Assembly: GCF_000017405.1 (NCBI RefSeq)
Contig: NC_009668.1
Span: forward strand, 1,831,912 to 1,895,911
From: Brucella anthropi ATCC 49188
GTDB taxonomy: Bacteria > Pseudomonadota > Alphaproteobacteria > Rhizobiales > Rhizobiaceae
Length of the DNA: 64,000 nt
Direction: 5' to 3'
Part shown: positions 1 to 10,766 of the stretch, piece after piece
Layout: every line of letters begins with the position of its first letter
Position numbering within the stretch: position 1 is the first letter of the stretch
The notes under the pieces: generated by a model
Told to the model about the DNA's origin: nothing
What the model saw: the letters and a program-made list of their open reading frames with translations, nothing else
Database searches by the model: none
Program-made: the position numbers and the translations under genes

Positions 1-912
1 GGCTCCCACCGGAAAGAGGCCTCTCGGGCGGAACAGAAGAACGATGGCCATCAGCAGATAGATGCCCATGGACGCAATGCCCACGCCAAGCGCGTCAGCT
101 TCGGCCCCGGCCATGAATTGACGCAGAATGGAAGGCAGAAAGGCGCGCAGGCAGGTATCGATGATACCGAGCGAAATACCGGCAATGAAAGCTCCCTTGA
201 TCGAGCCAACGCCGCCGATAACCACGACCACGAAGGTGGCAAGCAGGATTTGCTCGCCCATACCGACCTGAACGGCAAGGATCGGTCCGGTCATGAATCC
301 TGCAAGACCCGCAAAAGCCGCACCAAGCGCAAACACCAGCGTATAGAGCAGACGGATATCCACGCCGAGCGCGCGGACCATATCGCGGTTGGTCGAACCT
401 GCCCGAACCAGCATGCCGATGCGGGTACGGTTGATGAGCAGATAAAGACCACCGGCAACCAGCAGGCCAGCCACAATGATGAGCAGCCGGAACGGCGGAT
501 AGCTCAGGCCTGAAAACAGTTCGATCGGCTGCGAGAGCGATGCAGGCAACTGCGTGAAAATCGGTTGGCGGCCAAAGATCAGCACGGTCAGCTCATTGAA
601 AATCAGAATGAGCGAAAAAGTCGCCAGCACCTGATCCAGATGATCGCGCTGATAGAGCTTTCGCATGACGCCAAGCTCGATCACGATACCGGCAATCGTC
701 GCGGCCAGAATGGCTGCGGGCAAGCCCAACCAGAAATTCCCGGTCTGCACGGCCACCCAGGTGCCGATGAAAGCGCCGATCATGTAGAGCGAGCCATGAG
801 CGAGGTTGATGACGCCCATGATCCCGAAGATCAGCGTCAGCCCTGCTGCCAGAAGGAACAACATGACGCCGTAGAGAAGGCCATTCAAAAGTTGCTCGAA
901 GATGAGTGTCAT
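1..912 (-). CDS. Branched-chain amino acid-type ABC transporter permease (LivH family), partial
   Basis: Inner-membrane permease of a HAAT-family (Liv-type) ABC importer. Read on the minus strand from the ATG at 910-912, the frame is open for 304 codons and runs off the left edge, so the C-terminus is missing. The start reads MTLIFEQLLNGLLYGVMLF, followed by AAGLTLIFGIMGVINLAHG, which is the typical N-terminal LivH signature, and several hydrophobic segments follow. It lies 72 bp downstream of the binding-protein gene on the same strand, in an operon with 3-hydroxyanthranilate dioxygenase and a DapA-like lyase, so the substrate may be an aromatic or amino-carboxylate compound rather than leucine (inference). 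The remaining permease and ATPase genes presumably lie to the left. Confidence 0.9.
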   Translation of the reverse strand, partial: MTLIFEQLLNGLLYGVMLFLLAAGLTLIFGIMGVINLAHGSLYMIGAFIGTWVAVQTGNFWLGLPAAILAATIAGIVIELGVMRKLYQRDHLDQVLATFSLILIFNELTVLIFGRQPIFTQLPASLSQPIELFSGLSYPPFRLLIIVAGLLVAGGLYLLINRTRIGMLVRAGSTNRDMVRALGVDIRLLYTLVFALGAAFAGLAGFMTGPILAVQVGMGEQILLATFVVVVIGGVGSIKGAFIAGISLGIIDTCLRAFLPSILRQFMAGAEADALGVGIASMGIYLLMAIVLLFRPRGLFPVGA

Positions 913-984
913 TGGAGGAAACGACCTTCATGAGAAATGAAAAGAAGCGTGGCGCGCACTTTCGCGCGCGCCGAACGGTGGCTG

Positions 985-2148
985 TTAGAGCTTGCACTCT
1001 GCAGAATAGGAATCACCGTAATTTTCGATCAGCTTCTTCTTGATCCTGGTGGTCGGGTTGCCGTCCTCGCCCTTGACGACATCAAGGAGATACCAGTCCT
1101 GCAACGGATGCTGGTTCGGACCGAAGGCAAAATTGCCACGCACCGACTGGAAGTCAGCCTTCCGCAACGCTTCGCGCACCGCATCGATATCGTCAACGCC
1201 GCCGGTCTGCTTCAAGGCAGAAGCAATCAGGCGAGCCACGTCGTAGCCTTGCGTGCCGTAATAGGTCAGAGGCCGGTCAGGATAAGCGGCTTTCCACTTT
1301 GCCACGAGTTCCTTGCTCGCGGCATTGTCCATATCCGGGCTCCAGTGGCTGGTGGCCATGATACCGACCGAAGCATCACCCAGTGATTTGAGGATCACCG
1401 CATCGCTGGACGGTTCGGAAAGAACCATCGGAATCTTGCCGAGAAGGCCTGCCTGCTGATACTGGCGCATGAACGCAATGCCCATGCCGCCCGGATGAAA
1501 CTGGAAGACCACATCAGGGTTTGCGGCGCGAATTTGCGCCATCTCAGCCGAATAGTCGGTTTGGTCGAGCTGGGTGTAGATTTCACCGACAACTTCGCCC
1601 TTGAACCGGCGCTTGAAGCCAGCCAGCGCATCCTTGCCTGCCTGATAGTTCGGCGCAAGAATGAAGGCGCGCTTGAAACCTTCCTGTTCCGCAGCAATGC
1701 CCGATGCCTCGTGGAGCGAGTCATTCTGCCAGGAAACCACGAAGTAATTCGCATCGCAGCCCTTGCCCGCCATGTTTGATGGCGCGGCGTTGGCGCTGAT
1801 ATAGATACTGTCATTATCGATAATATCCGGCACGGTTGCGCCAGCTACATTCGAGAAGATGATGCCGGTAAAAAGCTTGACGCCGTCTTCCGACATGAAC
1901 CGCTCGGCGATCTGTCGTCCGTTGCCGGGCTTGGCAGCGTCGTCCTCGACCTTCAGTTCAACCGGCACACCGCCGAGTTTGCCGCCTTCGGCATCAATGG
2001 CAAGCTTCATGCCATCGCGCACGTCCTGACCGAGATAACCTCCCGGACCTGACAAGGTCGTAATCACGCCGATCTTGACCGGTTCAGCAGCAGCAGCACC
2101 AGTCGTCAGCCCCGCCAGCAGGCCGATCATCAGGAGTTTGTTTTTCAT
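985..2148 (-). CDS. Periplasmic substrate-binding protein of Liv-type ABC transporter (Peripla_BP_6)
   Basis: Encodes 387 aa. The start at 2148 is chosen because it gives a clean signal peptide (MKNKLLMIGLLAGLTTGAAAA, cut before EPVKIGV) behind an AAGGGG ribosome binding site; the frame extends further upstream without support. After the signal comes IGVITTLSGPGGYLGQDVRD, the usual first strand and ligand-loop region of branched-chain amino acid-type binding proteins, and the length suits the family. It should capture the ligand in the periplasm and pass it to the LivH permease downstream. Its position directly after the dioxygenase gene suggests an aromatic amino-acid breakdown product as ligand (inference from neighbours; the binding specificity cannot be read from sequence). 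Confidence 0.88.
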   Translation of the reverse strand: MKNKLLMIGLLAGLTTGAAAAEPVKIGVITTLSGPGGYLGQDVRDGMKLAIDAEGGKLGGVPVELKVEDDAAKPGNGRQIAERFMSEDGVKLFTGIIFSNVAGATVPDIIDNDSIYISANAAPSNMAGKGCDANYFVVSWQNDSLHEASGIAAEQEGFKRAFILAPNYQAGKDALAGFKRRFKGEVVGEIYTQLDQTDYSAEMAQIRAANPDVVFQFHPGGMGIAFMRQYQQAGLLGKIPMVLSEPSSDAVILKSLGDASVGIMATSHWSPDMDNAASKELVAKWKAAYPDRPLTYYGTQGYDVARLIASALKQTGGVDDIDAVREALRKADFQSVRGNFAFGPNQHPLQDWYLLDVVKGEDGNPTTRIKKKLIENYGDSYSAECKL

Positions 2149-2207
2149 TTCATTTCCCCTTGTCTTTTTATGGATGGGCGCCCGGCAGTTCCGCCGGGCA
2201 TGCCTCA

Positions 2208-3736
<1,529 letters not shown>

Positions 3737-3860
3737 CGGAATCCTCGCTTCGGGGCGGGTCACTCCAAACCCGCGTCTCCCTGATCGAGCCTGACTTTCT
3801 TTCATTCGAGAAGTCTTGTAAGTAGAATATATTCATAAACAAAAACTCATAAGTGAGCCG

Positions 3861-4787
3861 ATGCGTCCCACTCTCCGCCAGATTGAATGTTTTCAAGCCG
3901 TGGTCGAACTGGGAAATTTTTCCCGCGCAGCCGAGCGTGTCAGGACGACCCAGGCCAATCTTTCCCACACGATCCGTGATCTGGAGACGGTGCTGGACGC
4001 GCGGCTTTTCGACCGGACAACACGGCGCGTCAGCCTGACGGATGCCGGACGTGCCTTTGCCGAAGGTGCGCTTGCCGGTCTTGCCGAAATTGACCGCGCC
4101 GCCGAAGTCGTGCGCGATCTGGGGAAGTTACGGCGCGGTCAGGTCAGCATCGCAGCCCCGCCTTTGCTGTGCACGACGGTGCTTCCGCATCTGGTTCGCC
4201 GCGTGGCTGATGAACACCCCAACCTCGTCATCAAGATCGAGGATGTCGGGCCTGAAATCGTCATCGAACAGGTTCGCAACGGGCGTTGCGACCTCGGCGT
4301 TGGCACGTTTTCCGGTGAAGATTCCGACGTCGAAAGCCAGATGGCACTGCGCGATCAGCTGATGATTTTCGTGTCGCCCCATCACGATTTCGCCGGGCAT
4401 GAGCAGGTCCGTTGGGCAGAACTCGACGATCAGCCCATCATTACGCTTACCCAGAAAAGCAATATCCGGCTTTTGACGGAAATCGGCTTCGAACAGGCAA
4501 AACTGGCGCTTCGACCGCATATGGAGGTCAACCAGATTCACTCGGTGTTGTCGCTGGTCGAGGTCAATGCCGGTATCGCTGTTCTACCCGCCTATGCCTT
4601 TACCGCGCTGCGCGGTCGCGGCATCGTGGCCCGCCCCCTGACGGACCCAGCCATCGTGCGCGAGGTGCGCCTTATCACGCCCCGCGACCGCGAACAGTCT
4701 GCAGCCACCGTCGCCGTACGATCCATCCTGCGAAACCTGCTGCGTCAGATGATCCCCGAAATTCCCGGAACCGGCAGCGCCAGTTAA
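3861..4787 (+). CDS. LysR-family transcriptional regulator
   Basis: A 308-aa LTTR. The winged helix-turn-helix spans about residues 4-63 (LRQIECFQAVVELGNFSRAA, then TQANLSHTIRDLE), followed by a LysR substrate-binding domain (about 90-300). It is divergent from the DapA-like/dioxygenase/ABC operon with a 124-bp shared intergenic region, the standard arrangement for an LTTR that activates the facing operon in response to a pathway intermediate. The ATG is preceded by AGTGAG. That it regulates the facing operon is inferred from position only. Confidence 0.9.
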   Translation: MRPTLRQIECFQAVVELGNFSRAAERVRTTQANLSHTIRDLETVLDARLFDRTTRRVSLTDAGRAFAEGALAGLAEIDRAAEVVRDLGKLRRGQVSIAAPPLLCTTVLPHLVRRVADEHPNLVIKIEDVGPEIVIEQVRNGRCDLGVGTFSGEDSDVESQMALRDQLMIFVSPHHDFAGHEQVRWAELDDQPIITLTQKSNIRLLTEIGFEQAKLALRPHMEVNQIHSVLSLVEVNAGIAVLPAYAFTALRGRGIVARPLTDPAIVREVRLITPRDREQSAATVAVRSILRNLLRQMIPEIPGTGSAS

Positions 4788-4944
4788 ACCGCTTCTACGC
4801 ATGCCTCCCGAGCCTTTTGAGCTTGCTTCACGAGCCTTTGCGCGTTCAAATGCTGCCGCACCGCTGTTTAGAATCATCTGAAAAAGTCGATACTGAACAA
4901 CCCGTTGAAGGTCGGTCGCGTCGCAAGCAAGGGAATGCAGCCTC

Positions 4945-6543
4945 ATGAATACATACGGAAAACTATTTTCAGCCGCGCTGGTCGCGGCTGCGCTCAACAG
5001 CACGGCGGTCGGACAGGTCTTTGCCAAGACGTTGATCTATTGCTCCGAGGCATCTCCTGAAATGTTCGATGCGGCGCAAACGACATCCGGCGCCGTGTAT
5101 GATGCGTCGGCGCGCAATGTGTCCAACGGACTTATCAAGATCAAGCGCGGCTCGACGGAACTGGAACCCGGCCTCGCGGAAAGCTGGGACGTTTCTGCCG
5201 ACGGCAAGGAATATACGTTTCACCTGCGAAAGGGCGTGAAGTTTCACACCACGAGTTTTTTCACTCCGACGCGTGAATTCAATGCAGACGATGTGATCTT
5301 CACGTTCGACCGTCAGGGGAACAAGGATAATCCCTACTACAATCAGGGTACATGGCCGCAATTCGGAGCCTATTCCTTCCCGTCGCTGATCGAGAAAATC
5401 GAAAAGATCGACGATCACACGGTCAAGTTTGTGCTGGCGCATCCCGAAGCGACGTTTATCTCGACGCTGTCGCTGACATTCGCCGTCATTCAGTCCAAGG
5501 AATATGCCGACAAGCTGGTCGCCGAAGGCCGCATTGCGGAGTTCAGCCAGCAGCCAGTCGGAACCGGCCCTTATCAGTTTGTCGCCTATCAGAAGGATAG
5601 CGCCATCCGCTATCAGGCCAATCCCGACTACTGGGCGGGCAAGCAGAAGATCGACAATCTCATCTTTGCGATCACGCCGGATGCGGCAGTGCGTTATCAG
5701 AAACTGAAGTCGGGCGAGTGCCATGTCATTGCCGCTCCCAATCCCGCCGATATTGCAGAGATGAAGAAAGACCCGGCCGTCGAAATGCTGCACAAGGAAG
5801 GTTTGAACCTGTCCTTCCTAGCCTACAACACCCAGCAAAAACCGTTTGACGATGTGCGTGTCCGCAAGGCGCTGAACATGGCAGTCAACAAGGCTGCGAT
5901 CATCGATGCGGTCTATCTCGGCTCTGCGGTCGCTTCGGTCAATCCGCTCCCGCCCAGTGTCTGGGGCTACAACAAGAACGTCAAGGACGACGCTTACGAT
6001 CCTGAACAGTCGCGCAAAATGCTCGATGAAGCAGGCGTCAAAGACCTGAAAATGAAGATCTGGGCCATGCCCGTGCAGCGGCCCTATATGCCGAATGCGC
6101 GCCGTGCAGCCGAGCTCATTCAGTCCGACTTCGCCAAGGTGGGAGTAACGGCGGAAATCGTCACCTATGACTGGGGCGAATATCTCAAGCGTTCGCTGGA
6201 TAAGGACCGCGATGGTGCCGTCATGCTTGGCTGGACCGGTGGCATTGCCGATCCCGACAACTTCCTCGCCGCACTTTTGAGCTGTCAGGCCATCGGTAGC
6301 GCCAATCGCGCAAACTGGTGCGATCAGGACTTCGAGAAGCTCATTCAGGCGGCCAAGCTGACCACCGATCAGGCCGAGCGCACCAAGCTCTACGAACAGG
6401 CGCAGGTCGTGTTCAAGGAACAGGCTCCCTGGCTGACCATTGCTCATCAGATTGTCGAGCAGCCGATCAGCAAGAAAGTCAAAGACTTCCGCATCGATCC
6501 CTTTGGCGGCTATCTGTTCGAAGATGTCGACATCGAAGAATAG
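4945..6543 (+). CDS. Peptide ABC transporter substrate-binding protein (DppA/OppA family, SBP_bac_5)
   Basis: A 532-aa periplasmic binding protein. Its signal peptide is MNTYGKLFSAALVAAALNS followed by a VGQVFA cleavage region. The mature part begins KTLIYCSEASPEMFDAAQTT, close to DppA of dipeptide transporters. FTFDRQGNKDNPYYNQGTW and the GPYQFVAYQKDSAIRYQANP region are typical of the family. No permease or ATPase gene follows, so it must work with a transporter encoded elsewhere. Peptidase T lies 224 bp downstream on the same strand, which fits uptake and hydrolysis of small peptides. A TAGAGC-ended repeat sits between the two genes. Heme or delta-aminolevulinate are alternative ligands known for DppA-type proteins. 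Confidence 0.9.
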   Translation: MNTYGKLFSAALVAAALNSTAVGQVFAKTLIYCSEASPEMFDAAQTTSGAVYDASARNVSNGLIKIKRGSTELEPGLAESWDVSADGKEYTFHLRKGVKFHTTSFFTPTREFNADDVIFTFDRQGNKDNPYYNQGTWPQFGAYSFPSLIEKIEKIDDHTVKFVLAHPEATFISTLSLTFAVIQSKEYADKLVAEGRIAEFSQQPVGTGPYQFVAYQKDSAIRYQANPDYWAGKQKIDNLIFAITPDAAVRYQKLKSGECHVIAAPNPADIAEMKKDPAVEMLHKEGLNLSFLAYNTQQKPFDDVRVRKALNMAVNKAAIIDAVYLGSAVASVNPLPPSVWGYNKNVKDDAYDPEQSRKMLDEAGVKDLKMKIWAMPVQRPYMPNARRAAELIQSDFAKVGVTAEIVTYDWGEYLKRSLDKDRDGAVMLGWTGGIADPDNFLAALLSCQAIGSANRANWCDQDFEKLIQAAKLTTDQAERTKLYEQAQVVFKEQAPWLTIAHQIVEQPISKKVKDFRIDPFGGYLFEDVDIEE

Positions 6544-6596
6544 GCTTCGTCCTCCGCCGGTTTGATGACCGGTGATGAAATTCTGGGTAGCCGGCA

Positions 6597-6695
6597 TAGA
6601 GCATAATCCGACCGGAGTGAAACGAGGATCGATAAGATTATGCTTGAAATATAAGAGGTTAGAGCGCCGATCTGATTGAATCAGATCGGCACTCC
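6597..6695. repeat. TAGAGC-ended palindromic intergenic repeat (copy A)
   Basis: Two imperfect hairpins in tandem between the peptide-binding protein and peptidase T genes. The first half begins TAGAGCATAATCCGACC and folds back through GATTATGCTT. The second has the arms GCCGATCTGATT and AATCAGATCGGC. The first 60 bp are nearly identical to the copy at 20371-20471. The family is described in the findings. Confidence 0.85.
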
Positions 6696-6767
6696 AAACG
6701 CCCGCTATTCTTCTTTGGTTCTCGGATCAAATCCGGGCCGATTCCGACCAATAACCGAGAAAATATA

Positions 6768-8012
6768 ATGGATATCGTAGACCGCTTTCTAGCCTATACC
6801 CGCATCAACACGACCGCTGTGCCGAATGCAGGCAACCTCCCGTCGAGCGAGGGACAAACCGATCTCGCAAAGTTGCTCGCCAGCGAAATGCGCGCCATGG
6901 GCATGGATGTTGAAGAGCGTGACCACTCGATCGTTGTCGGCACATTGCCTGCCAATGTCTCGAATGCCGATCAGCAGTTTCCGACGATTGCATGGGTCGC
7001 CCATCTCGATACGTCCGGCGAATATACGACCGATACCCGTGCTCATGTGGTCGATTATCGGGGCGGAGATATCCTGCTCAACGAAACGACCGGTGCTGTC
7101 ATGCGGCTTGCCGAGTTCCCGGAGCTGGAACGTTATGTCGGGGACCGGATCATCGTGACGGACGGCACCAGCCTGCTCGGCGCCGATAACAAATCTGCCA
7201 TTGCCGAGGTCATGCATGCCATGCAGATCCTGACCACGCATCCCGAAATCGAGCACGGCACGGTCAAGGTTGTTTTCGTTCCCGATGAGGAAATCGGATT
7301 GCTCGGAGCCAAGGCGCTCGACGTCGCGTCCCTGAACGCCGATTTCGCCTACACGCTCGATTGCTGTGCGGTTGGCGAGATCGTGTATGAGAACTGGAAC
7401 GCCGGTGAATTCCGCCTCACCTTCAAAGGCCAGCCAGCCCATCCGATGTCGGCCAAGGGCAAGCTGCGCAATGCCATTCTCTACGCCCAGCAATTCATTG
7501 CCATGATGCCGGGCGGCGAACGTCCAGAATATACGGAAGGCACCGAAGGCTATTATTGGGCCAAGGGCATTCAAGGAACAGTAGCCGAGACCAGCCTGAT
7601 CATCGACATCCGCGATTTCACGAAGGACGGTTACGAAACACGTCGTGCATTCATCGAAAACCTCGCCGCAAGTTTCAACCAGCTTCATGGCGAGGGCACG
7701 GTTCATGTAGACTACAAGGCTGTCTACCGGAACGCTGCCGAGAGCCTGCAAGGCGAAAATCGCTATCCGGTCGTTCTTGCCCTTCAGGCCATGAAGGCAA
7801 TAGGCGTGACACCGACACCGCTGCCGATGCGCGGCGGTTATGACGGTGCGGTGCTGTCCGAAAAAGGACTGCCATGCCCGAACCTGTTCTGCGGCGCGCA
7901 CAACTTCCACTCGATTTACGAATTTCTGCCGGTCGGTTCGCTTAACAAAGCCTCCGAAATGGTCATCGAAATACTAAAGAGCGCACGGATAACCGACAAA
8001 AGCATTGGTTGA
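6768..8012 (+). CDS. pepT: Peptidase T (tripeptide aminopeptidase, M20B)
   Basis: A 414-aa cytosolic zinc aminopeptidase that removes the N-terminal residue from tripeptides; the family is usually about 408 aa. The visible M20 motifs are WVAHLDTS (first His-x-Asp, about 79-86), TDGTSLLGADNKSAIAEVMHA (bridging Asp), FVPDEEIGLLGA (general base Glu and metal Glu) and, near the C-terminus, CGAHNFHSIYEFLPV (final metal His region). The start MDIVDRFLAYTRINTTA matches family N-termini. It probably works on peptides delivered through the binding protein encoded upstream. Confidence 0.95.
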   Translation: MDIVDRFLAYTRINTTAVPNAGNLPSSEGQTDLAKLLASEMRAMGMDVEERDHSIVVGTLPANVSNADQQFPTIAWVAHLDTSGEYTTDTRAHVVDYRGGDILLNETTGAVMRLAEFPELERYVGDRIIVTDGTSLLGADNKSAIAEVMHAMQILTTHPEIEHGTVKVVFVPDEEIGLLGAKALDVASLNADFAYTLDCCAVGEIVYENWNAGEFRLTFKGQPAHPMSAKGKLRNAILYAQQFIAMMPGGERPEYTEGTEGYYWAKGIQGTVAETSLIIDIRDFTKDGYETRRAFIENLAASFNQLHGEGTVHVDYKAVYRNAAESLQGENRYPVVLALQAMKAIGVTPTPLPMRGGYDGAVLSEKGLPCPNLFCGAHNFHSIYEFLPVGSLNKASEMVIEILKSARITDKSIG

Positions 8013-8098
8013 TCCGACACAGACATTGAGGAGACGTGAATTCATCTCGTCTCCTCGCTCTGTCTATGCCTTCGGCCACCGGCAAAGCGGTTCTGTTT

Positions 8099-8200
8099 TA
8101 GAGCATTTCCTGTTTTGATTGAATCATTAGAAATGCTCTATCTGTTTGTTTTTACGCATGTCTCCCGAAACCGGTTCCCGCTTTCGGGAGACATGCTCTA
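8099..8200. repeat. Bru-RS-like palindromic repeat (copy B)
   Basis: A complete copy of about 102 bp running from TAGAGCATTTCC to AGACATGCTCTA, so both ends read TAGAGCAT toward the inside. The left hairpin pairs GAGCATTTC with GAAATGCTC; the right pairs TGTCTCCCGAAA with TTTCGGGAGACA. The last three bases, read on the minus strand, are the TAG stop codon of gamma-glutamyltransferase. Confidence 0.88.
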
Positions 8201-9937
8201 GTATCCTATTGCAGCACCAGCGACGGCACGGCTGTCGATAGCGCCGTAGTAGCGGTTGTCGCCGCCCTTTTCGATTGCTGCCATATCCTTGCCGCCGACA
8301 AGAATGCCAGCTGCCTCGCCCCAGACCGGCCAGTCAGCGTCTTCTCCGACCGTATAGCCCATGCCGGTCAGCAACCGGATCGTATCCGGCGAAAGCGCGT
8401 TCGCTTCCATATAGACCCGATCCGGCAGCCACTGGTGATGGATGCGCGGGGCATCGATAGCCTCCTGAATGTCCATGCCGTGATCGATGACATTCATGAT
8501 CGCCTCAAGCGTGATCGTGATGATGCGCGAACCGCCGGGGCTGCCGATGACCATGAACGGCTTACCATCCTTCGATACGATAGTCGGACTCATTGAGGAC
8601 AACGGTGACTTGCGCGGTTCGATGGCATTGGCTTCGCCTTGTATGAGACCATAGAGATTGGCCACGCCCGGCTTGATGGTGAAGTCGTCCATCTCGTTGT
8701 TGAGAAGAATTCCGGTGCCCTCAGCCACCTTGGCCGTGCCGAACGATCCGTTCAGCGTATAGGTCACGGCGACAGCATTGCCGTCCTTGTCCACGATGGA
8801 ATAATGCGTGGTTTCGTTGGACTCCTTGAATTCAGCTGGCTTCAGCGCCTCGCTGACACCAGCGCGATAAGGGTCGATACGACTGCGAATTTCTGCAGCA
8901 TAGGCCTTGCTGGTGAGCTTCTCGATCGGATTGTCAACGAAATCAGGGTCGCCCAGCGCCGTGTTGCGGTCCACATAGGCGTGGCGCATCGCTTCCACCA
9001 TCAAACGCGTGGTTTCCGCGGAACCATAGCCCAGATAGGAAATCGGGTAGCCCTCAAGCACGTTCAGGATTTCACAGATGATCAGTCCGCCGGAAGAAGG
9101 CGGCGGCGATGAGACGATGTCATAGCCGCGATAGCTGCACTTGACCGGTTCCAGCTCACGGACCTTGTATTCTTCGAAATCAGCCTTGGCGAGAATGCCG
9201 CCATTCTCCTTGCTCGATTTGACAATCAGATTGGCGATATCGCCCTGATAGAAGGCCGATGGCCCCTTTTCCGAAATGGCCGAAAGCGACTTTGCCAGAT
9301 CCGGCTGGACAAGCTTCTCGCCCAACGGAATCGGTTTTCCGTCTTTCAGGAAGATTTTCGCCGCCGCCGGGTCTTTCGCCAGTCTTTCATTGCCGTCAGC
9401 AAAGGAGAGAATATCGCCCAATTCAAGCGTAAAGCCATCCTTGGCAAGTTTCAGTGCCGGGTCGATCAGCTCCTCGCGCTTGCGGGTGCCATATTTTTCG
9501 CGTGCTTCCTCAAGGCCAGCCACCGTGCCCGGCACGCCGATGGCGAGATAGGTTTCAGTGCTGGCGCCTTCGACCGGCTTGCCATCCTTGTCCAGATACA
9601 TGGTCTTGGTGGCGGCGAGCGGCGCACGCTCGCGAAAATCAAGAAAGGTGCTCTTGCCGTCCTTGAAGCGGATCGTCATGAAGCCACCCCCGCCGAGATT
9701 ACCGGCAGTCGGATAGACAACCGCCAGTGCATAGCCGACAGCGACAGCCGCATCGACGGCATTGCCACCGTTCTTCAGCACATCGATACCGACTTGCGAC
9801 GCTAGATGCTGGGCCGTAACCACCATGCCGTTCTGGCCTTCTGCCGGCGCTGGTGATGCCGCGTAAGCCGAAGGCAGATGGCCTGCAACGGCAATGACAG
9901 CGGCAAGGGAAAGCGATTTCAGTCTGTAATGCTGCAT
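8198..9937 (-). CDS. ggt: Gamma-glutamyltransferase
   Basis: A 579-aa exported enzyme that hydrolyses or transfers the gamma-glutamyl group of glutathione in the periplasm. The start at 9937 follows GGGAGGAAAGAC and gives a signal peptide (MQHYRLKSLSLAAVIAVAGH, cut after SAYA). The precursor should self-cleave before the catalytic threonine in NETTHYSIVDKDGNAVAVTY. SPPPSSGG (about residues 365-375) and GSPGGSRIITITLEA are other family signatures. The TAG stop is the terminal trinucleotide of the repeat copy at 8099-8200, so the repeat abuts the reading frame directly. Confidence 0.95.
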   Translation of the reverse strand: MQHYRLKSLSLAAVIAVAGHLPSAYAASPAPAEGQNGMVVTAQHLASQVGIDVLKNGGNAVDAAVAVGYALAVVYPTAGNLGGGGFMTIRFKDGKSTFLDFRERAPLAATKTMYLDKDGKPVEGASTETYLAIGVPGTVAGLEEAREKYGTRKREELIDPALKLAKDGFTLELGDILSFADGNERLAKDPAAAKIFLKDGKPIPLGEKLVQPDLAKSLSAISEKGPSAFYQGDIANLIVKSSKENGGILAKADFEEYKVRELEPVKCSYRGYDIVSSPPPSSGGLIICEILNVLEGYPISYLGYGSAETTRLMVEAMRHAYVDRNTALGDPDFVDNPIEKLTSKAYAAEIRSRIDPYRAGVSEALKPAEFKESNETTHYSIVDKDGNAVAVTYTLNGSFGTAKVAEGTGILLNNEMDDFTIKPGVANLYGLIQGEANAIEPRKSPLSSMSPTIVSKDGKPFMVIGSPGGSRIITITLEAIMNVIDHGMDIQEAIDAPRIHHQWLPDRVYMEANALSPDTIRLLTGMGYTVGEDADWPVWGEAAGILVGGKDMAAIEKGGDNRYYGAIDSRAVAGAAIGY

Positions 9938-10203
9938 GTCTTTCCTCCCATGTGTTCTCCCGAATGGGAGTCCGACAACAACGTCCGCAATATCTTGCGC
10001 AAAAGCAAGCGTGAGAATTTCTATCCAGCCGAACTTGCGAATAGAGCCTGGAGCGATAATAATGTGCAGTATTCGGTTCAGATGCTGCTGGAGTTGCAGC
10101 CGAACCCGAAGCCCTAGCCAGTTCCTTCCGGAACACTCTGGCCATTCGGGCTGTATTTCCATTCCATTTCTGATGATGCGATCTCACCATGCAGGAGAAA
10201 TCC

Positions 10204-10611
10204 ATGATCTATGCTCAATGCGCATGCGGAAATCTGACAGTAACACCCCACGGGCCACCGCAATTAACGGCACTGTGCCACTGCTTCGCCTGTCAGCGGA
10301 GAACAGGTTCGCCATTCAGTGCAAATGCCTTCTATGCGATAGGCTGCGTTGAAATTTCAGGCGCATCGACGGAATTCATTCGGACGGCGGAAAGTGGCCG
10401 CAAGGTCCGGATGCATTTTTGCCCGGCTTGCGGCTCGACCGTCTATTGGCTGCCTGATGCGGCCCCTTCCGTAATCGGCGTGGCGGTTGGCCTTTTTGCC
10501 GATCCGGCTTTTGCCCAGCCCACCCTATCTGTATTCGAGCAATCGAAGCATGAATGGGTGTTCCTTGATGAAACGATGGAGCACTTTCCACGTTTGCCGG
10601 AAAACGACTAG
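10204..10611 (+). CDS. GFA-family (glutathione-dependent formaldehyde-activating/CENP-V) zinc protein
   Basis: A small 135-aa protein of the GFA fold. The zinc ligands are visible as CACG (about 5-8), CHCFAC (about 26-31) and CPACGS (about 80-85), in the order typical of the family. The start at 10204 is preferred over the ATG at 10189 because AGGAGAAATCC precedes it. Family members were named for glutathione-formaldehyde adduct formation, but most have no proven substrate. Its TAG stop is the first trinucleotide of the repeat at 10609-10713. It follows the divergent gamma-glutamyltransferase gene, which also concerns glutathione; any functional link is inference. Confidence 0.85.
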   Translation: MIYAQCACGNLTVTPHGPPQLTALCHCFACQRRTGSPFSANAFYAIGCVEISGASTEFIRTAESGRKVRMHFCPACGSTVYWLPDAAPSVIGVAVGLFADPAFAQPTLSVFEQSKHEWVFLDETMEHFPRLPEND

Positions 10612-10713
10612 AGCATGTCTCTCGAAAGTGGAAACCGGTTTCGGAATAAAGACATGCGTAAAAACAAACGGATAGAGCATTTCCTATGATTCAATCAAAA
10701 CAGGAAATGCTCT
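10609..10713. repeat. Bru-RS-like palindromic repeat (copy C, inverted relative to copy B)
   Basis: Starts TAGAGCATGTCTC and ends with CAGGAAATGCTCT; it is the inverse-complement arrangement of copy B. The right end reads CTCTGG instead of CTCTA, so that terminus has decayed. The left TAG is the stop codon of the GFA-family gene. Confidence 0.87.
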
Positions 10714-10766
10714 GGCGGTCTGCTTCCGACAGATCGTCAAACTATAACGATCATTCTTCTGGAACT

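Noticed and set aside
6789..7910. 373-codon minus-strand frame
   Set aside because: Antisense to peptidase T, whose metal-site motifs are complete.
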